NCBI RefSeq assembly: GCF_003002955.1
Contig: NZ_PVTJ01000006.1
Location: 310,001 to 374,000 of the forward strand
DNA: 64,000 nt
Reading direction: 5' to 3'
Origin: Glycomyces artemisiae
Lineage (GTDB): Bacteria > Actinomycetota > Actinomycetes > Mycobacteriales > Micromonosporaceae
Shown: piece by piece, positions 42,138-51,059 of the stretch
Numbering within the stretch: the first letter of the stretch is position 1
How the letters are laid out: each line of letters opens with the position of its first letter
The notes under the pieces: generated by a model
What the model was told of the DNA's origin: nothing
Seen by the model: the letters and a program-made list of their open reading frames with translations, nothing else
Databases searched by the model: none
Translations under genes and position numbers: made by a program

Positions 42138-44012
42138 TCAGTCCTCGGCGAGGACGATGATCTTGTCGCTGGGCTGGACCATGAACTGGAGCGACTTGTC
42201 CGGGTTGAGGTGCACGCCGTAGCTCGGCGCCTGCTGCGCCTCGGCCACGACCCGGTACCCGATCGCGGTCTCGCCGCGGCGCCGCGCCGACTCGGCGACC
42301 GTGTAGAAGTTGACCGGCACCCCCGGGCGCACGTAGTGGTCGGCGGGCTTGAGGTAGATCTCCGAGCCCTCGGGGCTGAACAGGTTCCCGAACACGTGCG
42401 ACAGGTGCGGGTTCTCGGCGGTCTGCGTCAGCAGGAGGCTGATGAGCTTGTCGCTGACGATGAAGTCGTCGGCCTGCGTGACCTGCGCGAGCGTGCGGTT
42501 GCGGTCGTCGGCCATCTCGGAGACGACCTTGAAGCGGGTGTTCGAGCGCTGCGACATGTCCCGCAGGTGGAGCAGCGTCACGAGCGTCTTGGAGTCCGCG
42601 AGCTGCGGCGCGACGTCGTCGGAGCACAGGGCGATGATGTGGTCGTACGAGCCGGGGTTGAGCGATTCGAGCAGCACCCGGTCGGTGGTGTCGTCCTGCT
42701 TGAAGTTCAGGCCCTGCACGCGCATCGTCGGGCCGATCTTGCGGATCGCCTCGGCCGCGTCGGGGTGGTCGGTGACCACGTCGGTGACCGAGCCGGGCGC
42801 GACGTACTGGTCGAGCTGTTCGAGGACCATGCGGGTCTTGGCGTTCCAGCCGAGGATGAGGGTCCGCTCGGGCCGGTGCTTCTCCTCGGCGCGGGCGACG
42901 ATCGCCGACTCGTCGATGAAGGGCCGCGAGCCGTCGAGGCGGACCGCGGAGTCGTCGGCGGCGATGAGGATGAGCTTGTCGCCGGGCTGGAGCTGCGCGT
43001 TCGAGGGCGGGTTGACGATGCAGCGGCCGTCCTTGGTGAGGACGCCGATGAACGAGGACGTGCGGTAGGAGTGCAGGGCCTGGCTCAGGGGGCGGCCGAA
43101 CAGGTTCGGCTCCTCGACCATGTAGATCTCGTCGCCGCCGAAGTCGAGGAGGTCGGTGTAGACGACCGAGAGGCCGGACTGGCGGCAGGTCTGGACCATG
43201 AGGCGGGCCATGAGGTCGTTCGCGTCGACCACGTGCGCGCCGCGCCCGCCCGCGAGGCGGGCCGCGGGGAGGTTCCGGCTCTCGGAGACCGCGCCCACGA
43301 CATGGCACTTCAGGGCGCCCTGGCCGCCCTGCGTGACGGCGAGGAGGCTGCGCACGAGCTGCGCGTCCGGGTCGTCCTCGCCGGAGGTGAGGAGGATGAC
43401 GCTCTTGGCCTGGGAGGGGTTGACGATGCCGATGTCGTCGGGGTCGGCGGGGTCGCCGGTGCGGCACACCACGTGGGTGGTCTTCAGGTCGCCGATCTTG
43501 GAGCGGATCTCGTCCTCCATCTCGACCTTGTCGCGATCGGCGAGGATCGCGATCACTGCGCGCTTCTCGCTCTCGTTGGCCTCCACCAGTTCCGAGATGA
43601 TGATGAAGACCTGATCGGACCATCCGAGGATCACGGTGTGGTCCTTCTCGACGACGAACGAGCGGCCTTTGCGGAGGTCTTCGAGCTTCGCGTCCAGACC
43701 CGTGGTGAGGACACCGACGAGCGAGGAGAGGATCACCAGTCCGCCGATGGTCGTGACGAACATGACGACCATGAACGGATATCCGACCTCTGAGTCGCCG
43801 GTAATGGTACCGGCGTCGAGGATGTGCGTGAACGAAGTCCACAATGTACCGGCGAAGCCGTCGCCGCCGCCGACGATCGCCAGGAACAGCGCACCGATCG
43901 CAGTGAGCACCAGAGTGATGACGGTGAGCCATCCGATGAGCGCTTTCGTACCCTTCGACATGGTGTTGTCGAACCAATAGCGTGCCCGCTGCTTGAATGT
44001 CGGATCGGACAT
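42138..44012 (-). CDS. CASTOR/POLLUX-related ion channel with tandem RCK-like domains
   Basis: 624 residues. Two membrane helices (about 22-48 and 78-102) enclose a pore-like loop with DAGTITGD. RCK/TrkA-N-like nucleotide-binding regions (TVILGWSDQVFIIISEL, TLILGWNAKTRMVLEQL) alternate with LLTSGEDDPDAQLVRSL and TrkA-C-like tails. Plant homologues DMI1, CASTOR and POLLUX are nuclear-envelope cation channels; bacterial members are uncharacterised and annotated as putative ion channels or potassium transporters. GAAAGGA lies upstream of the ATG. Confidence 0.88.
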   Translation of the reverse strand: MSDPTFKQRARYWFDNTMSKGTKALIGWLTVITLVLTAIGALFLAIVGGGDGFAGTLWTSFTHILDAGTITGDSEVGYPFMVVMFVTTIGGLVILSSLVGVLTTGLDAKLEDLRKGRSFVVEKDHTVILGWSDQVFIIISELVEANESEKRAVIAILADRDKVEMEDEIRSKIGDLKTTHVVCRTGDPADPDDIGIVNPSQAKSVILLTSGEDDPDAQLVRSLLAVTQGGQGALKCHVVGAVSESRNLPAARLAGGRGAHVVDANDLMARLMVQTCRQSGLSVVYTDLLDFGGDEIYMVEEPNLFGRPLSQALHSYRTSSFIGVLTKDGRCIVNPPSNAQLQPGDKLILIAADDSAVRLDGSRPFIDESAIVARAEEKHRPERTLILGWNAKTRMVLEQLDQYVAPGSVTDVVTDHPDAAEAIRKIGPTMRVQGLNFKQDDTTDRVLLESLNPGSYDHIIALCSDDVAPQLADSKTLVTLLHLRDMSQRSNTRFKVVSEMADDRNRTLAQVTQADDFIVSDKLISLLLTQTAENPHLSHVFGNLFSPEGSEIYLKPADHYVRPGVPVNFYTVAESARRRGETAIGYRVVAEAQQAPSYGVHLNPDKSLQFMVQPSDKIIVLAED

Positions 44013-44259
44013 CGGGGGCGTCCTTTCTCATTTCGCGTGTTGTCGTCCGACCGACTCGGGGCGGAGGCGAGTGGGGTCGGGAGGGTTTCTCGGGGCGTCG
44101 ACCATTCATAGCGCATTGCGTCCACTGCGACCGGTCGAAGCGGATCGGCTACTCGGGGTCACCCGAGTCCTTCGGGGGCCGCGAGGGGGCGTGCGGCGGC
44201 CGTCGGGTGCTGAACCACTCCACCCTAGAACGGGCGTCGGAAGGGGTTCGGGCGGGCCG

Positions 44260-45516
44260 CTATCCGAGGGCGTCGGCCACGGGCGCGACGCGGATCGCCA
44301 AGCGCGTGTGGCGCTTCGGCACGGTGAACCGCGCCTCCGCGGCGTCGGCGGGCGCCTCGCCCTCGCGGTAGGCGGTGATCTGGAGGCTCACGCCGTCGCG
44401 GCACTCGCGGTCCCACAGGTTCGCCTGGTCGGCGACCCGGGCGGCCAGCGCCGCGCCGTTCGGGCCGTGGCCGCGGACGCCGATCTCATTGCCGCCGGGC
44501 ACTTTCCGGCACACGACGTACGCGAAGTCGCCGCCCTCGACGACCGCGGGGTTGGCCCAGCGCATGAGGAGCCGCTGGAGGCCGTGGTCGCCGAAGGGCG
44601 CGCTCATGCGGCCGTAGCCGGGGAACGCGCAGGCGAGCCACAGCGACAGCTGGGTGGCGTCCTCGTTCACCTTGAGCCGCACGGAGGTCCAGACGGTGGA
44701 GCCGCGGCCGTCGAGGGCGCCTTCGGCTCCGGCGGCTTCGACCTCCTCGTCGACGTGGAAGGTGAGGATGCGGCCGGAGGAGAGTTCGACGGTGTGCCCT
44801 TCGTGGCTGCCGAGGCCGCGCATGGGCATGAAGCCGCAGGAGACGATGGAGCGGCTGCGCATGACGCCGCCGCGGTAGTCGAAGGCCACGGAGTGCTCGC
44901 AGCCGCGGATGCTGAGCGGGGCGACGAGGCGGCCGCCGTCGGCGAGCTGGTCCCACCAGGCCGGGGGGAGGTCCCAGGTGCCGACGGTGGCGATGACGCG
45001 GTCGTAGGGGGCGCCTGCGGGCCAGCCGAGTTCGCCGTCTCCTCGGACGGCTTGCACGCGTTCGCATCCGACGTCGTCGAGGGCCCGGCGGGCGCGGTCG
45101 ACGGCGTCGGCGTCGATGTCGACGGTGGTGACGGCGCCTTCGGGCCCGACGAGCGCGTCGAGGAGCGCGGCGTTGTAGCCGGTGCCGGCGCCGATTTCGA
45201 GTACGCGGTGGCCGGGGCGCACGTCGAGCTGTTCGAGCATCTCGGCGACGATGGCGGGCTGGGAGGCGGAGCTGACGGCCTCGCCGTCGCTGTTGCGCTT
45301 GGTCACGTAGACGTCGTCGGCGTAGGCCGCGCGCAGGGGCGCTTCGGGGATGAAGCGGTGGCGCGGCACGGCGAGCATGGCGGTCTCCACCGACTCGCTC
45401 CGGAGCACTCCACTGGTCCGCAGGCCGCCGACGAGGCGGGTTCGCAGCTTATGCGCTTCGTTACCGGAGGTATCGGTGTGATCACCCACGATGCAAGCGT
45501 ACGTCCGATGTGCCAC
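44260..45516 (-). CDS. PCMT-like methyltransferase of the FxLD-system type
   Basis: 418 residues. An N-terminal protein-isoaspartate-methyltransferase-like domain holds VPRHRFIPEAPLRAAYADD, TKRNSDGEAVSSASQP and the SAM motif VLEIGAGTGYNAALLDAL. A second domain of about 180 residues follows. This N-terminus and two-domain size match the methyltransferases that accompany FxLD-type lanthipeptides. No lanthionine synthetase or FxLD precursor is visible nearby, so here it is an orphan or repairs isoaspartate. The GTG at 45516 has GGGGGAGG five bases upstream; a GTG at 45489 is a shorter option. Confidence 0.82.
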   Translation of the reverse strand: MAHRTYACIVGDHTDTSGNEAHKLRTRLVGGLRTSGVLRSESVETAMLAVPRHRFIPEAPLRAAYADDVYVTKRNSDGEAVSSASQPAIVAEMLEQLDVRPGHRVLEIGAGTGYNAALLDALVGPEGAVTTVDIDADAVDRARRALDDVGCERVQAVRGDGELGWPAGAPYDRVIATVGTWDLPPAWWDQLADGGRLVAPLSIRGCEHSVAFDYRGGVMRSRSIVSCGFMPMRGLGSHEGHTVELSSGRILTFHVDEEVEAAGAEGALDGRGSTVWTSVRLKVNEDATQLSLWLACAFPGYGRMSAPFGDHGLQRLLMRWANPAVVEGGDFAYVVCRKVPGGNEIGVRGHGPNGAALAARVADQANLWDRECRDGVSLQITAYREGEAPADAAEARFTVPKRHTRLAIRVAPVADALG

Positions 45517-45575
45517 GTCCGCCTCCCCCACATCCGCCTCCGAGACCCCCGCCACCCTGGCCGTGGGCGCGGCGG

Positions 45576-46517
45576 TCAGTCGGTGCGGCCGCAGCGGTCG
45601 TCGAGCATCGTCCAGAGGTCCTCGCGCTGGGCGTCGGGGACGGTGATCGGCGTGGCGATCGGGTCGGCGCCGTCGAGGAGGATCCAGACGGTGAAGCCGA
45701 AGGGCTGCTTGGCGTCGCCCACGGCGTGGCCTTCGCAGCGGAAGGCGTCGAAGACGAGCGGGACCGTGACGGTCTCGCCCGGGGCGCCCTGGAGCGGGGC
45801 GTCGGCGAGCGGCGCGGACTCGACCGTGAAGAGGACGCTCCCGCGGACTTCGGTCGCGCCCACGGCGGCGCCGTTCAGCGGCCGCAGTGTCAACCCTCCT
45901 TCCAGCGTGCCGTCGGCCGCTTCGGTCAGCTCCCCGAGTTCGATCGCCGTGGCGGCGGCGACGGCCTGGGCGGCGCAGGCTTCGCGGAGCAGTCGGTCAA
46001 GCGTGCCGTTGGGGTACGACAATTCGGCGGCGACCTCGTGTGCGGCGCCGTCCTCGGTCTCGACGTGGAGGACCGCCGTGGAGGGCTGCGCGGTGGAGTC
46101 GGGTCCGTCGGGGCAGACGCCCGCGCCGTACTCGGTGAGCAGGTCGCGGGTGCGGTCGCCGCCGGGGACCTCACTGTCGAACTCCTGAATGCCCAAGGGC
46201 GCGAAGGAGTCCGAGACGAGTTCGACGCCGGTGACGTGCACTGGCGCGTCGCCGTGGTTGGTCACCGCGATGGCGACGATTCCCGGAGCCATGAAGGAGC
46301 GCCGGATCTCGGCCGTCGCGGTCAGCTCCGGCGGGGTCGAAGGGCCCTGGACCTCATCGGTCTCCGCGTCGCCGCCCGGGCCGCTCGCGTTCCCGCCCGT
46401 GTCGCCGTCGGCGCCGATCCCGGGCCCGGCGTCGCGGCCCGCGATGCTCCCGGTGAGCCCGGCTCCGCCCGCGGCCAGCAGGAACAGGCCGATGATGCCG
46501 ATCCGCACCCATCGCAT
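45576..46517 (-). CDS. Secreted or membrane-anchored hypothetical protein
   Basis: 313 residues. An N-terminal hydrophobic segment (IGIIGLFLLAAGGAGLTGSI) can be a signal anchor. An Asp/Gly-rich linker follows, then beta-rich repeats of VTNHGDAPVHVTGVEL type, as in extracellular immunoglobulin-like proteins. Four or more cysteines (GVCPDG, EACAAQ, FRCEGH, DDRCGR) could form disulphides. No family recognised with certainty. The ATG at 46517 is preceded by GGGGAGG. It runs in the same direction as the methyltransferase downstream, 59 bases apart. Confidence 0.75.
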   Translation of the reverse strand: MRWVRIGIIGLFLLAAGGAGLTGSIAGRDAGPGIGADGDTGGNASGPGGDAETDEVQGPSTPPELTATAEIRRSFMAPGIVAIAVTNHGDAPVHVTGVELVSDSFAPLGIQEFDSEVPGGDRTRDLLTEYGAGVCPDGPDSTAQPSTAVLHVETEDGAAHEVAAELSYPNGTLDRLLREACAAQAVAAATAIELGELTEAADGTLEGGLTLRPLNGAAVGATEVRGSVLFTVESAPLADAPLQGAPGETVTVPLVFDAFRCEGHAVGDAKQPFGFTVWILLDGADPIATPITVPDAQREDLWTMLDDRCGRTD

Positions 46518-46627
46518 GGCGCCTCCCCGCTGCACTCGCGTCCCGACCGATCCGTTCAGTCTGGCACCGCCGCGCCCGCGTGGGAAGCCCCCGCGGGCAC
46601 CGCAGCGGTTGGGCGCCAACCGGACCG

Positions 46628-47437
46628 CTACTCGGGGACGACCGCCGCCGTCAGCAGGTGGTTGCTCGCGCCGATCAGGGACGGTTCGCGCTCGATGACG
46701 CGCAGGCCGTCCATGAGGTGCGCGCGGGCCGCCTCGTCGTCGATGAGCTGCTCCAGGTCAGGCAGGTACCCCGGGAACCCTTGCACCGCATACTGCTCCG
46801 GCGCGAGCCCCGCGTCGGCGAACTCCGAGGCGGTCTCCGACGGGTGCGAGAGGTGCGCGGTCGTGAACATCTCCTGGTCGTGGAACCGCAGCTGCCCGTC
46901 GCGCAGGACCTGGAGGCTGTCCTCGGCGGTGATGTGCCGGTCGATGCCGTGCGCCATGAACAGGAGCCAGTCGTTCCACGCCGCCGCGCGGTTGATCGTC
47001 ACCGCCGCGACGAGACCGCCGGGACGCGCGCACCGCCGCGCCTCCGCGACCGCGCGCACCCGCTGCTCGCGCTCGGTCAGATGGTACAGCGGCCCCATGA
47101 GCAGCACGGCGTCGAAAGCCGCGTCCCCGCAAGGGAGTTCGCGCGCGTCCCCCACGAGCGCGTCGACCCCCGGGATCTGCGCCGCGACGGCGACCTGGCT
47201 GGGAACGGGATCGACGAGCGTCACCTTGTGTCCGTCAGAGGCGAGCCAAGACGCGTGGACGCCGGTCGCGCCGCCGACGTCGAGCACGTCCAGCCCTTCG
47301 CCGGGCAGGAGCCGCCGCAGCAGGTCCTGCATGCGCGCGAACTCCAGGCGGCCGCGCGCGTTGCGGCTCAGCCGCTCCCGCTCGCCGCCGCGCTCGTAAT
47401 AGGCCGCGATCTCGGATTCGAGTTCCCATTCATTCAT
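46628..47437 (-). CDS. Class I SAM-dependent methyltransferase
   Basis: 269 residues of a Methyltransf_11/25-type enzyme. Motif I is VLDVGGATGVHASWLA, motif II DAVLLMGPLYHL, and motif III RCARPGGLVAAVTIN. The LLMGPLYHLTEREQR segment is common in small-molecule methyltransferases of actinobacteria. Substrate unknown. The ATG at 47437 has no Shine-Dalgarno sequence; GACAAT lies seven bases upstream, again suggesting a leaderless or very short leader. Confidence 0.88.
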   Translation of the reverse strand: MNEWELESEIAAYYERGGERERLSRNARGRLEFARMQDLLRRLLPGEGLDVLDVGGATGVHASWLASDGHKVTLVDPVPSQVAVAAQIPGVDALVGDARELPCGDAAFDAVLLMGPLYHLTEREQRVRAVAEARRCARPGGLVAAVTINRAAAWNDWLLFMAHGIDRHITAEDSLQVLRDGQLRFHDQEMFTTAHLSHPSETASEFADAGLAPEQYAVQGFPGYLPDLEQLIDDEAARAHLMDGLRVIEREPSLIGASNHLLTAAVVPE

Positions 47438-47644
47438 GGGCACGATTGTCTGACAGCGGTATCCACCGCGCCACCGGGTTTCGCGCGCAGGAACGGCGGC
47501 CGGACTGCCGGGTCCGCGCGCTCCCGCAAGTGCACAGGCCCGGTCGGCTGGCCGCCGCTGTGCTATCTCACCTCATCGCCCCGGCGCGCCCGCGCGCGGC
47601 TCCCCCGTGAGTCGGTCCCGCCATGGCGTGCGGCGCAACCGGTG

Positions 47645-48262
47645 TCAGTTCGCGGCGACGCGGATTCCGAGGGTGACCATGACGGCGCCGGTGACCCCGT
47701 TGAGCCAGGCCCGCACCCGCGGCCGCTCCAGCACCGAGCGCATGAGCCCGATGAGGTTGGCGAGCAGCAGGTAGAACCCGGCACAGACCGCCATCCCCAC
47801 GGCCGCGAGCTCCACGATCACGAGCCAGTCCCCGCCGGTCCCGAGGAACTGCGGCATGAGCGCGGTGAACAGCACGACCGCCTTCGGGTTGAGCAGGTTG
47901 CACAGCAGGCCCGACCGGAACGCGGCCCAGCGGCTCATCCCCCGGTCGAGCGTGATCTCCGCGGCGGGCCGGCGCCGCTCCCGGATCGCGGTGACGATCC
48001 CGCGAATCCCCAGGTAGACGAGGTAGACCGCGCCCGCGAGCTTGACGGCGGTGAACGCGATCGCCGAGGCCGCGAGCAGCGCGGCGAGCCCGACCGAGGT
48101 CGACACGACCCACACCCCGATGCCGAGGCCGACCCCGACCGCGGTCCACATGCCGCTCCCGCGGCCGGACATGACGGTGTTGCGCACGACCATCGCGAAG
48201 TCGGGTCCGGGGACGATGGCGGCGAGGAGGATCGCCAGGCCGAAGATCAGCAGCACGGTCAT
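47645..48262 (-). CDS. LysE family amino-acid exporter
   Basis: 205 residues with about six membrane helices. The LysE/RhtB start is visible (ILLAAIVPGPDFAMVVRNTV, the PGP motif), as is FRSGLLCNLLNPKAVVLFTA, the conserved NP-K segment. Such proteins export amino acids or their analogues. The ATG at 48262 is chosen because it gives the family start; CACCAT lies six bases upstream. The in-frame extension upstream is a basic shadow. Confidence 0.9.
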   Translation of the reverse strand: MTVLLIFGLAILLAAIVPGPDFAMVVRNTVMSGRGSGMWTAVGVGLGIGVWVVSTSVGLAALLAASAIAFTAVKLAGAVYLVYLGIRGIVTAIRERRRPAAEITLDRGMSRWAAFRSGLLCNLLNPKAVVLFTALMPQFLGTGGDWLVIVELAAVGMAVCAGFYLLLANLIGLMRSVLERPRVRAWLNGVTGAVMVTLGIRVAAN

Positions 48263-48368
48263 GCACCGATGGTGCCACCGGCGCGGCCGGGCCGCATCGG
48301 ACGATCGACAGGGTCGGTCGACTGGGTCTCGGGCCTCACCGCCGCGAGACGCCGCCCCACCGCGAACG

Positions 48369-49079
48369 TCAGGCCGGGTCCGAAAGCCGCCAGTACTGCT
48401 TCTTGTCGCGGTCGCGCACGACCACGTCGAGCCCGGCGAGCTCCTCGCGCAGCTCCCGCAGATCGCCCTCGTTCGACTTCTCCAACGCGCGCTCGCGGGC
48501 CTTGAGCAGGGCGTCGGCACCGCGCGGGAGCCCGTCAGCACCCGGGACCCAGCGTTTGAACTCGCCGCCGTACGGGTCGCCGCCCTCCTGCCACGCGTAG
48601 CCGTGCCGCCGCAGCGCCGCGACGAGCTGCTCGCGGTCGAGGTCGAACTCGACCTGCGCGAGCTCCTGGCGGCGGTGGCCGAGGACCACGAGCCGCTTGC
48701 CGTCGAGGAACACCGACGCGACGTCGCCGCGCGCCACTTCCTGCTCGTCGTCGCCGCGCTTGAACCGCATGCTCTCGCGCCCCACGGTGACCGTGAGCAG
48801 CTCGCTCACCACCCACAGCCCGAGCACGAGCCCGGCCGCGAACCCCAGCGCGAGCCCGCCGATGAGCTGCACGGCCCGCGGCAGGTCGGTCAGCAGCTCG
48901 AACAGGCCCTGGAACGGGAACCAGGACAGCCCGGTGATCCACTCGGCGATGAGCACGAGGCCCCACCCGAGTGCCGCCCCCACGAGCGGGAGGCCGATGA
49001 GGACCGCCGGGGCGACCCAGGGCGCATCGGCGACGACGGTGCCGCCGCTGCCGTCGGTCCGGGTGTTCTCGCTGGGCAT
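48369..49079 (-). CDS. YqeB family membrane protein
   Basis: 236 residues. Two membrane helices (about 21-44 and 62-90) are followed by a PH-like cytoplasmic domain (TVTVGRESMRFKRGDDEQEV, SVFLDGKRLVVLG). The C-terminal RWVPGADGLPRGADALLKAR leads to the family ending VVVRDRDKKQYWR. Function unknown; YqeB proteins are common in actinobacteria and Bacillus. The ATG at 49079 is preceded by AAAGGCGG. The next gene upstream, PrsW, is 121 bases away. Confidence 0.85.
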   Translation of the reverse strand: MPSENTRTDGSGGTVVADAPWVAPAVLIGLPLVGAALGWGLVLIAEWITGLSWFPFQGLFELLTDLPRAVQLIGGLALGFAAGLVLGLWVVSELLTVTVGRESMRFKRGDDEQEVARGDVASVFLDGKRLVVLGHRRQELAQVEFDLDREQLVAALRRHGYAWQEGGDPYGGEFKRWVPGADGLPRGADALLKARERALEKSNEGDLRELREELAGLDVVVRDRDKKQYWRLSDPA

Positions 49080-49200
49080 GGGGCCGCCGCCTTTCCGTTG
49101 AATACGAACGAGGCGAGCATATAACACCCCATCCCACCTGCGAAAACACAATCCAGAAGGACTAGTTCGCAAGGAGGAGAACAGGACCGCGCGGCGATAC

Positions 49201-50340
49201 TTAAGTCGCGGCGGACCCGACTTCGGTCGTGCCCGGACGCGCCGCCGCCACGGCGTCCCGCCACGGTCGCGCCGCCTCGAACGGCGGCAGCTCCGGAACT
49301 CGCTCCTCCAAGAGCGCCAACTGGACCCGCTGCAACCGCCGCTGCGCCTCCCGCTCCGGCCCCGGCCGGAACGCGCGCAGGTACCGGCGCCGCGAGCGCC
49401 GCCGCGACAGGCCGCGCGCCTCGTCCTCCGAGAGCACCCCGGCCGCGACCTCCTCCGCGGAGACCTGCGCCCACCGGGCCCGGAACCCGCGCCGCACCGT
49501 GAAGAACACGACCAGCAGGATCACGAAGTTGAACAGCGGCTTCCCGATCGCGCCAGCGAACCCGCCGTCGAACCAGGGGCTGTCGAACAGGAAGTGCATC
49601 CACATCGCGAGCAGCAGGCACCCCAGCGCGACCCACACGCGCCGCGCCGCCGACCGCCCCGAATTGCTCACCAGGTACCCGATCCCGGCGCCCGCGACCG
49701 CGGTCATCGCCCAGTGCGACCCGAACCCGGTCAGCCCGACCCGCACCACCAGCGTCTGGAGCGTCGTCGCGAACGGCTCCACGCCGCCCGCCATGATCGC
49801 CCCGTTGAACCCGTACAGGAAGTTCTCCACCAGCTGGAACCCGAACCCGACGAGCGCCCCGTAGACCAGCCCGTCTGCGGCGCTGCGGATCAGCCGCGTC
49901 GACACCGCCGCGAGCAGCACCACCCCGGCGATCTTCGCGACCTCCTCGTTCAGCGGCGCCGTCAGCGCCGCCGACCAGTCGCCCGCGGTCCCCAGGTCGA
50001 AGGTGCGCGACCAGATCGAGAACGTCCGCGTGTTCATCAGCAGCGCCAGCCCGCACGCGGCGAACCCGCCCCACATGAGCGCCAGCCACGTCCCCGACCA
50101 CGGCGGCGCCTGCACCGGGCGCATGGTCCGCCGCGCCAGCCACACGCCCACGACCAGGCACACCCCGAGCACTGCGACGTTCAGCACCGCCGACTCCGGG
50201 AACGCCAGCGCCATCGGCAGCATGCTCTTCCCGAGGTTCCACAGCCCGAACGCCGATCCGGCGATCATCGCCCACAGGGCGAGGGACTTGACGTCGACGG
50301 CGGGCCGGACCGCGGTCTCCGGCCTTGCGATGGCGGTCAT
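49201..50340 (-). CDS. PrsW family intramembrane metalloprotease
   Basis: 379 residues, about eight to nine membrane helices. Family motifs are NEEVAKI (EExxK), GFQLVENFLYG (ENxxY) and AMWMHFLFDS (HxxxD). A long basic cytoplasmic tail (LSRRRSRRRYLRAFRPGPER) ends the protein. In Bacillus PrsW cleaves the anti-sigma factor RsiW; no sigma factor is in the window. ATGA overlap couples it to the upstream single-pass membrane protein. The function here is not known. Confidence 0.9.
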   Translation of the reverse strand: MTAIARPETAVRPAVDVKSLALWAMIAGSAFGLWNLGKSMLPMALAFPESAVLNVAVLGVCLVVGVWLARRTMRPVQAPPWSGTWLALMWGGFAACGLALLMNTRTFSIWSRTFDLGTAGDWSAALTAPLNEEVAKIAGVVLLAAVSTRLIRSAADGLVYGALVGFGFQLVENFLYGFNGAIMAGGVEPFATTLQTLVVRVGLTGFGSHWAMTAVAGAGIGYLVSNSGRSAARRVWVALGCLLLAMWMHFLFDSPWFDGGFAGAIGKPLFNFVILLVVFFTVRRGFRARWAQVSAEEVAAGVLSEDEARGLSRRRSRRRYLRAFRPGPEREAQRRLQRVQLALLEERVPELPPFEAARPWRDAVAAARPGTTEVGSAAT

Positions 50341-50948
50341 GCCTGCTGCTCCTCGTCGTCGAAGGCCACGGAGTCGATGATCGCCATGGCGGAGTCCCAG
50401 ACCTCGGCCCGCGCGTGGAGCGGGCCGAGGACCCTCGCCTCGACCGCTTCGGTGCCGTCGGCGGCGGGGAGGACGAACGCGGTGCCGATGCGGTTGTCGA
50501 CCTGGAGGGTCCCGGTCAGGCCGCCTTCGATCCATTTGGTGTCGAACTCGGTGGGCTCGCCGAGGTCGACGGCGACGCCGGAGTAGCGCTCGACGTCGAA
50601 GACGCGGTCCATGCCCTGCCAGACCGCCTCGACGCCGTCGGGTTCGGCGGCGTTGAAGCCGATGTAGGAGAGCTGCACGGAGACGTCGCCCTGCACGAAC
50701 GTGAGGCCGGAGTCGAGGCTGCTGGCGTCCTTGTCGAGGATCCAGCCCTCGCCGACCTGCGCGGAGACGTCGCGCTCGTTGCCGAATTCGATGACGGTCC
50801 CGGCGGGGAGCTCCTCGCCCGCGGGGAGCGCCTTGGGGATGAGGCCTTCGACGGCGGTCAGCGCGAGGAGCGCGCCGGCCACGGCGAGGGGCGCCCAGAT
50901 GCGGCGCGCGCCGTGGACCGCGTTCCCGGCCCGGTTGAAATCGTCCAC
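50337..50948 (-). CDS. Single-pass membrane protein coupled to PrsW
   Basis: 203 residues. A short cytoplasmic N-terminus, one membrane helix (about 19-38) and an extracytoplasmic part of about 160 residues rich in beta strands (GTVIEFGNERDVSAQVGEG, LDSGLTFVQGDVSVQLSYIG). No family recognised. Stop and PrsW start overlap (ATGA). Because PrsW cleaves a single-pass anti-sigma factor in Bacillus, this protein is a candidate substrate or regulator; that is inference only. Confidence 0.75.
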   Translation of the reverse strand: MDDFNRAGNAVHGARRIWAPLAVAGALLALTAVEGLIPKALPAGEELPAGTVIEFGNERDVSAQVGEGWILDKDASSLDSGLTFVQGDVSVQLSYIGFNAAEPDGVEAVWQGMDRVFDVERYSGVAVDLGEPTEFDTKWIEGGLTGTLQVDNRIGTAFVLPAADGTEAVEARVLGPLHARAEVWDSAMAIIDSVAFDDEEQQA

Positions 50949-51047
50949 TTGCTCAACTTAACGGCTGAACTGTGAGCGAGCTGGGGAAACGGTGAGCAGT
51001 CGGATGCGGATCGGCGCGTGAACACGAACATCGGTCACTATCCGTAC

Positions 51048-51053
51048 TACGCT
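51048..51053 (+). promoter_or_regulatory. Probable -10 element of the 51060 VOC gene
   Basis: TACGCT six bases before the ATG at 51060, with no ribosome-binding site. Confidence 0.5.
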
Positions 51054-51059
51054 CTGGGC

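Noticed and set aside
44151-44168. ACTCGGG/CCCGAGT hairpin downstream of the FxLD-type methyltransferase
   Set aside because: Only seven base pairs, about 90 bases from the stop, and no U-tract; not called as a terminator.
44260-47437. Ribosomal peptide (lanthipeptide) gene cluster around the two methyltransferases
   Set aside because: No precursor peptide, dehydratase, cyclase or dedicated transporter could be identified.
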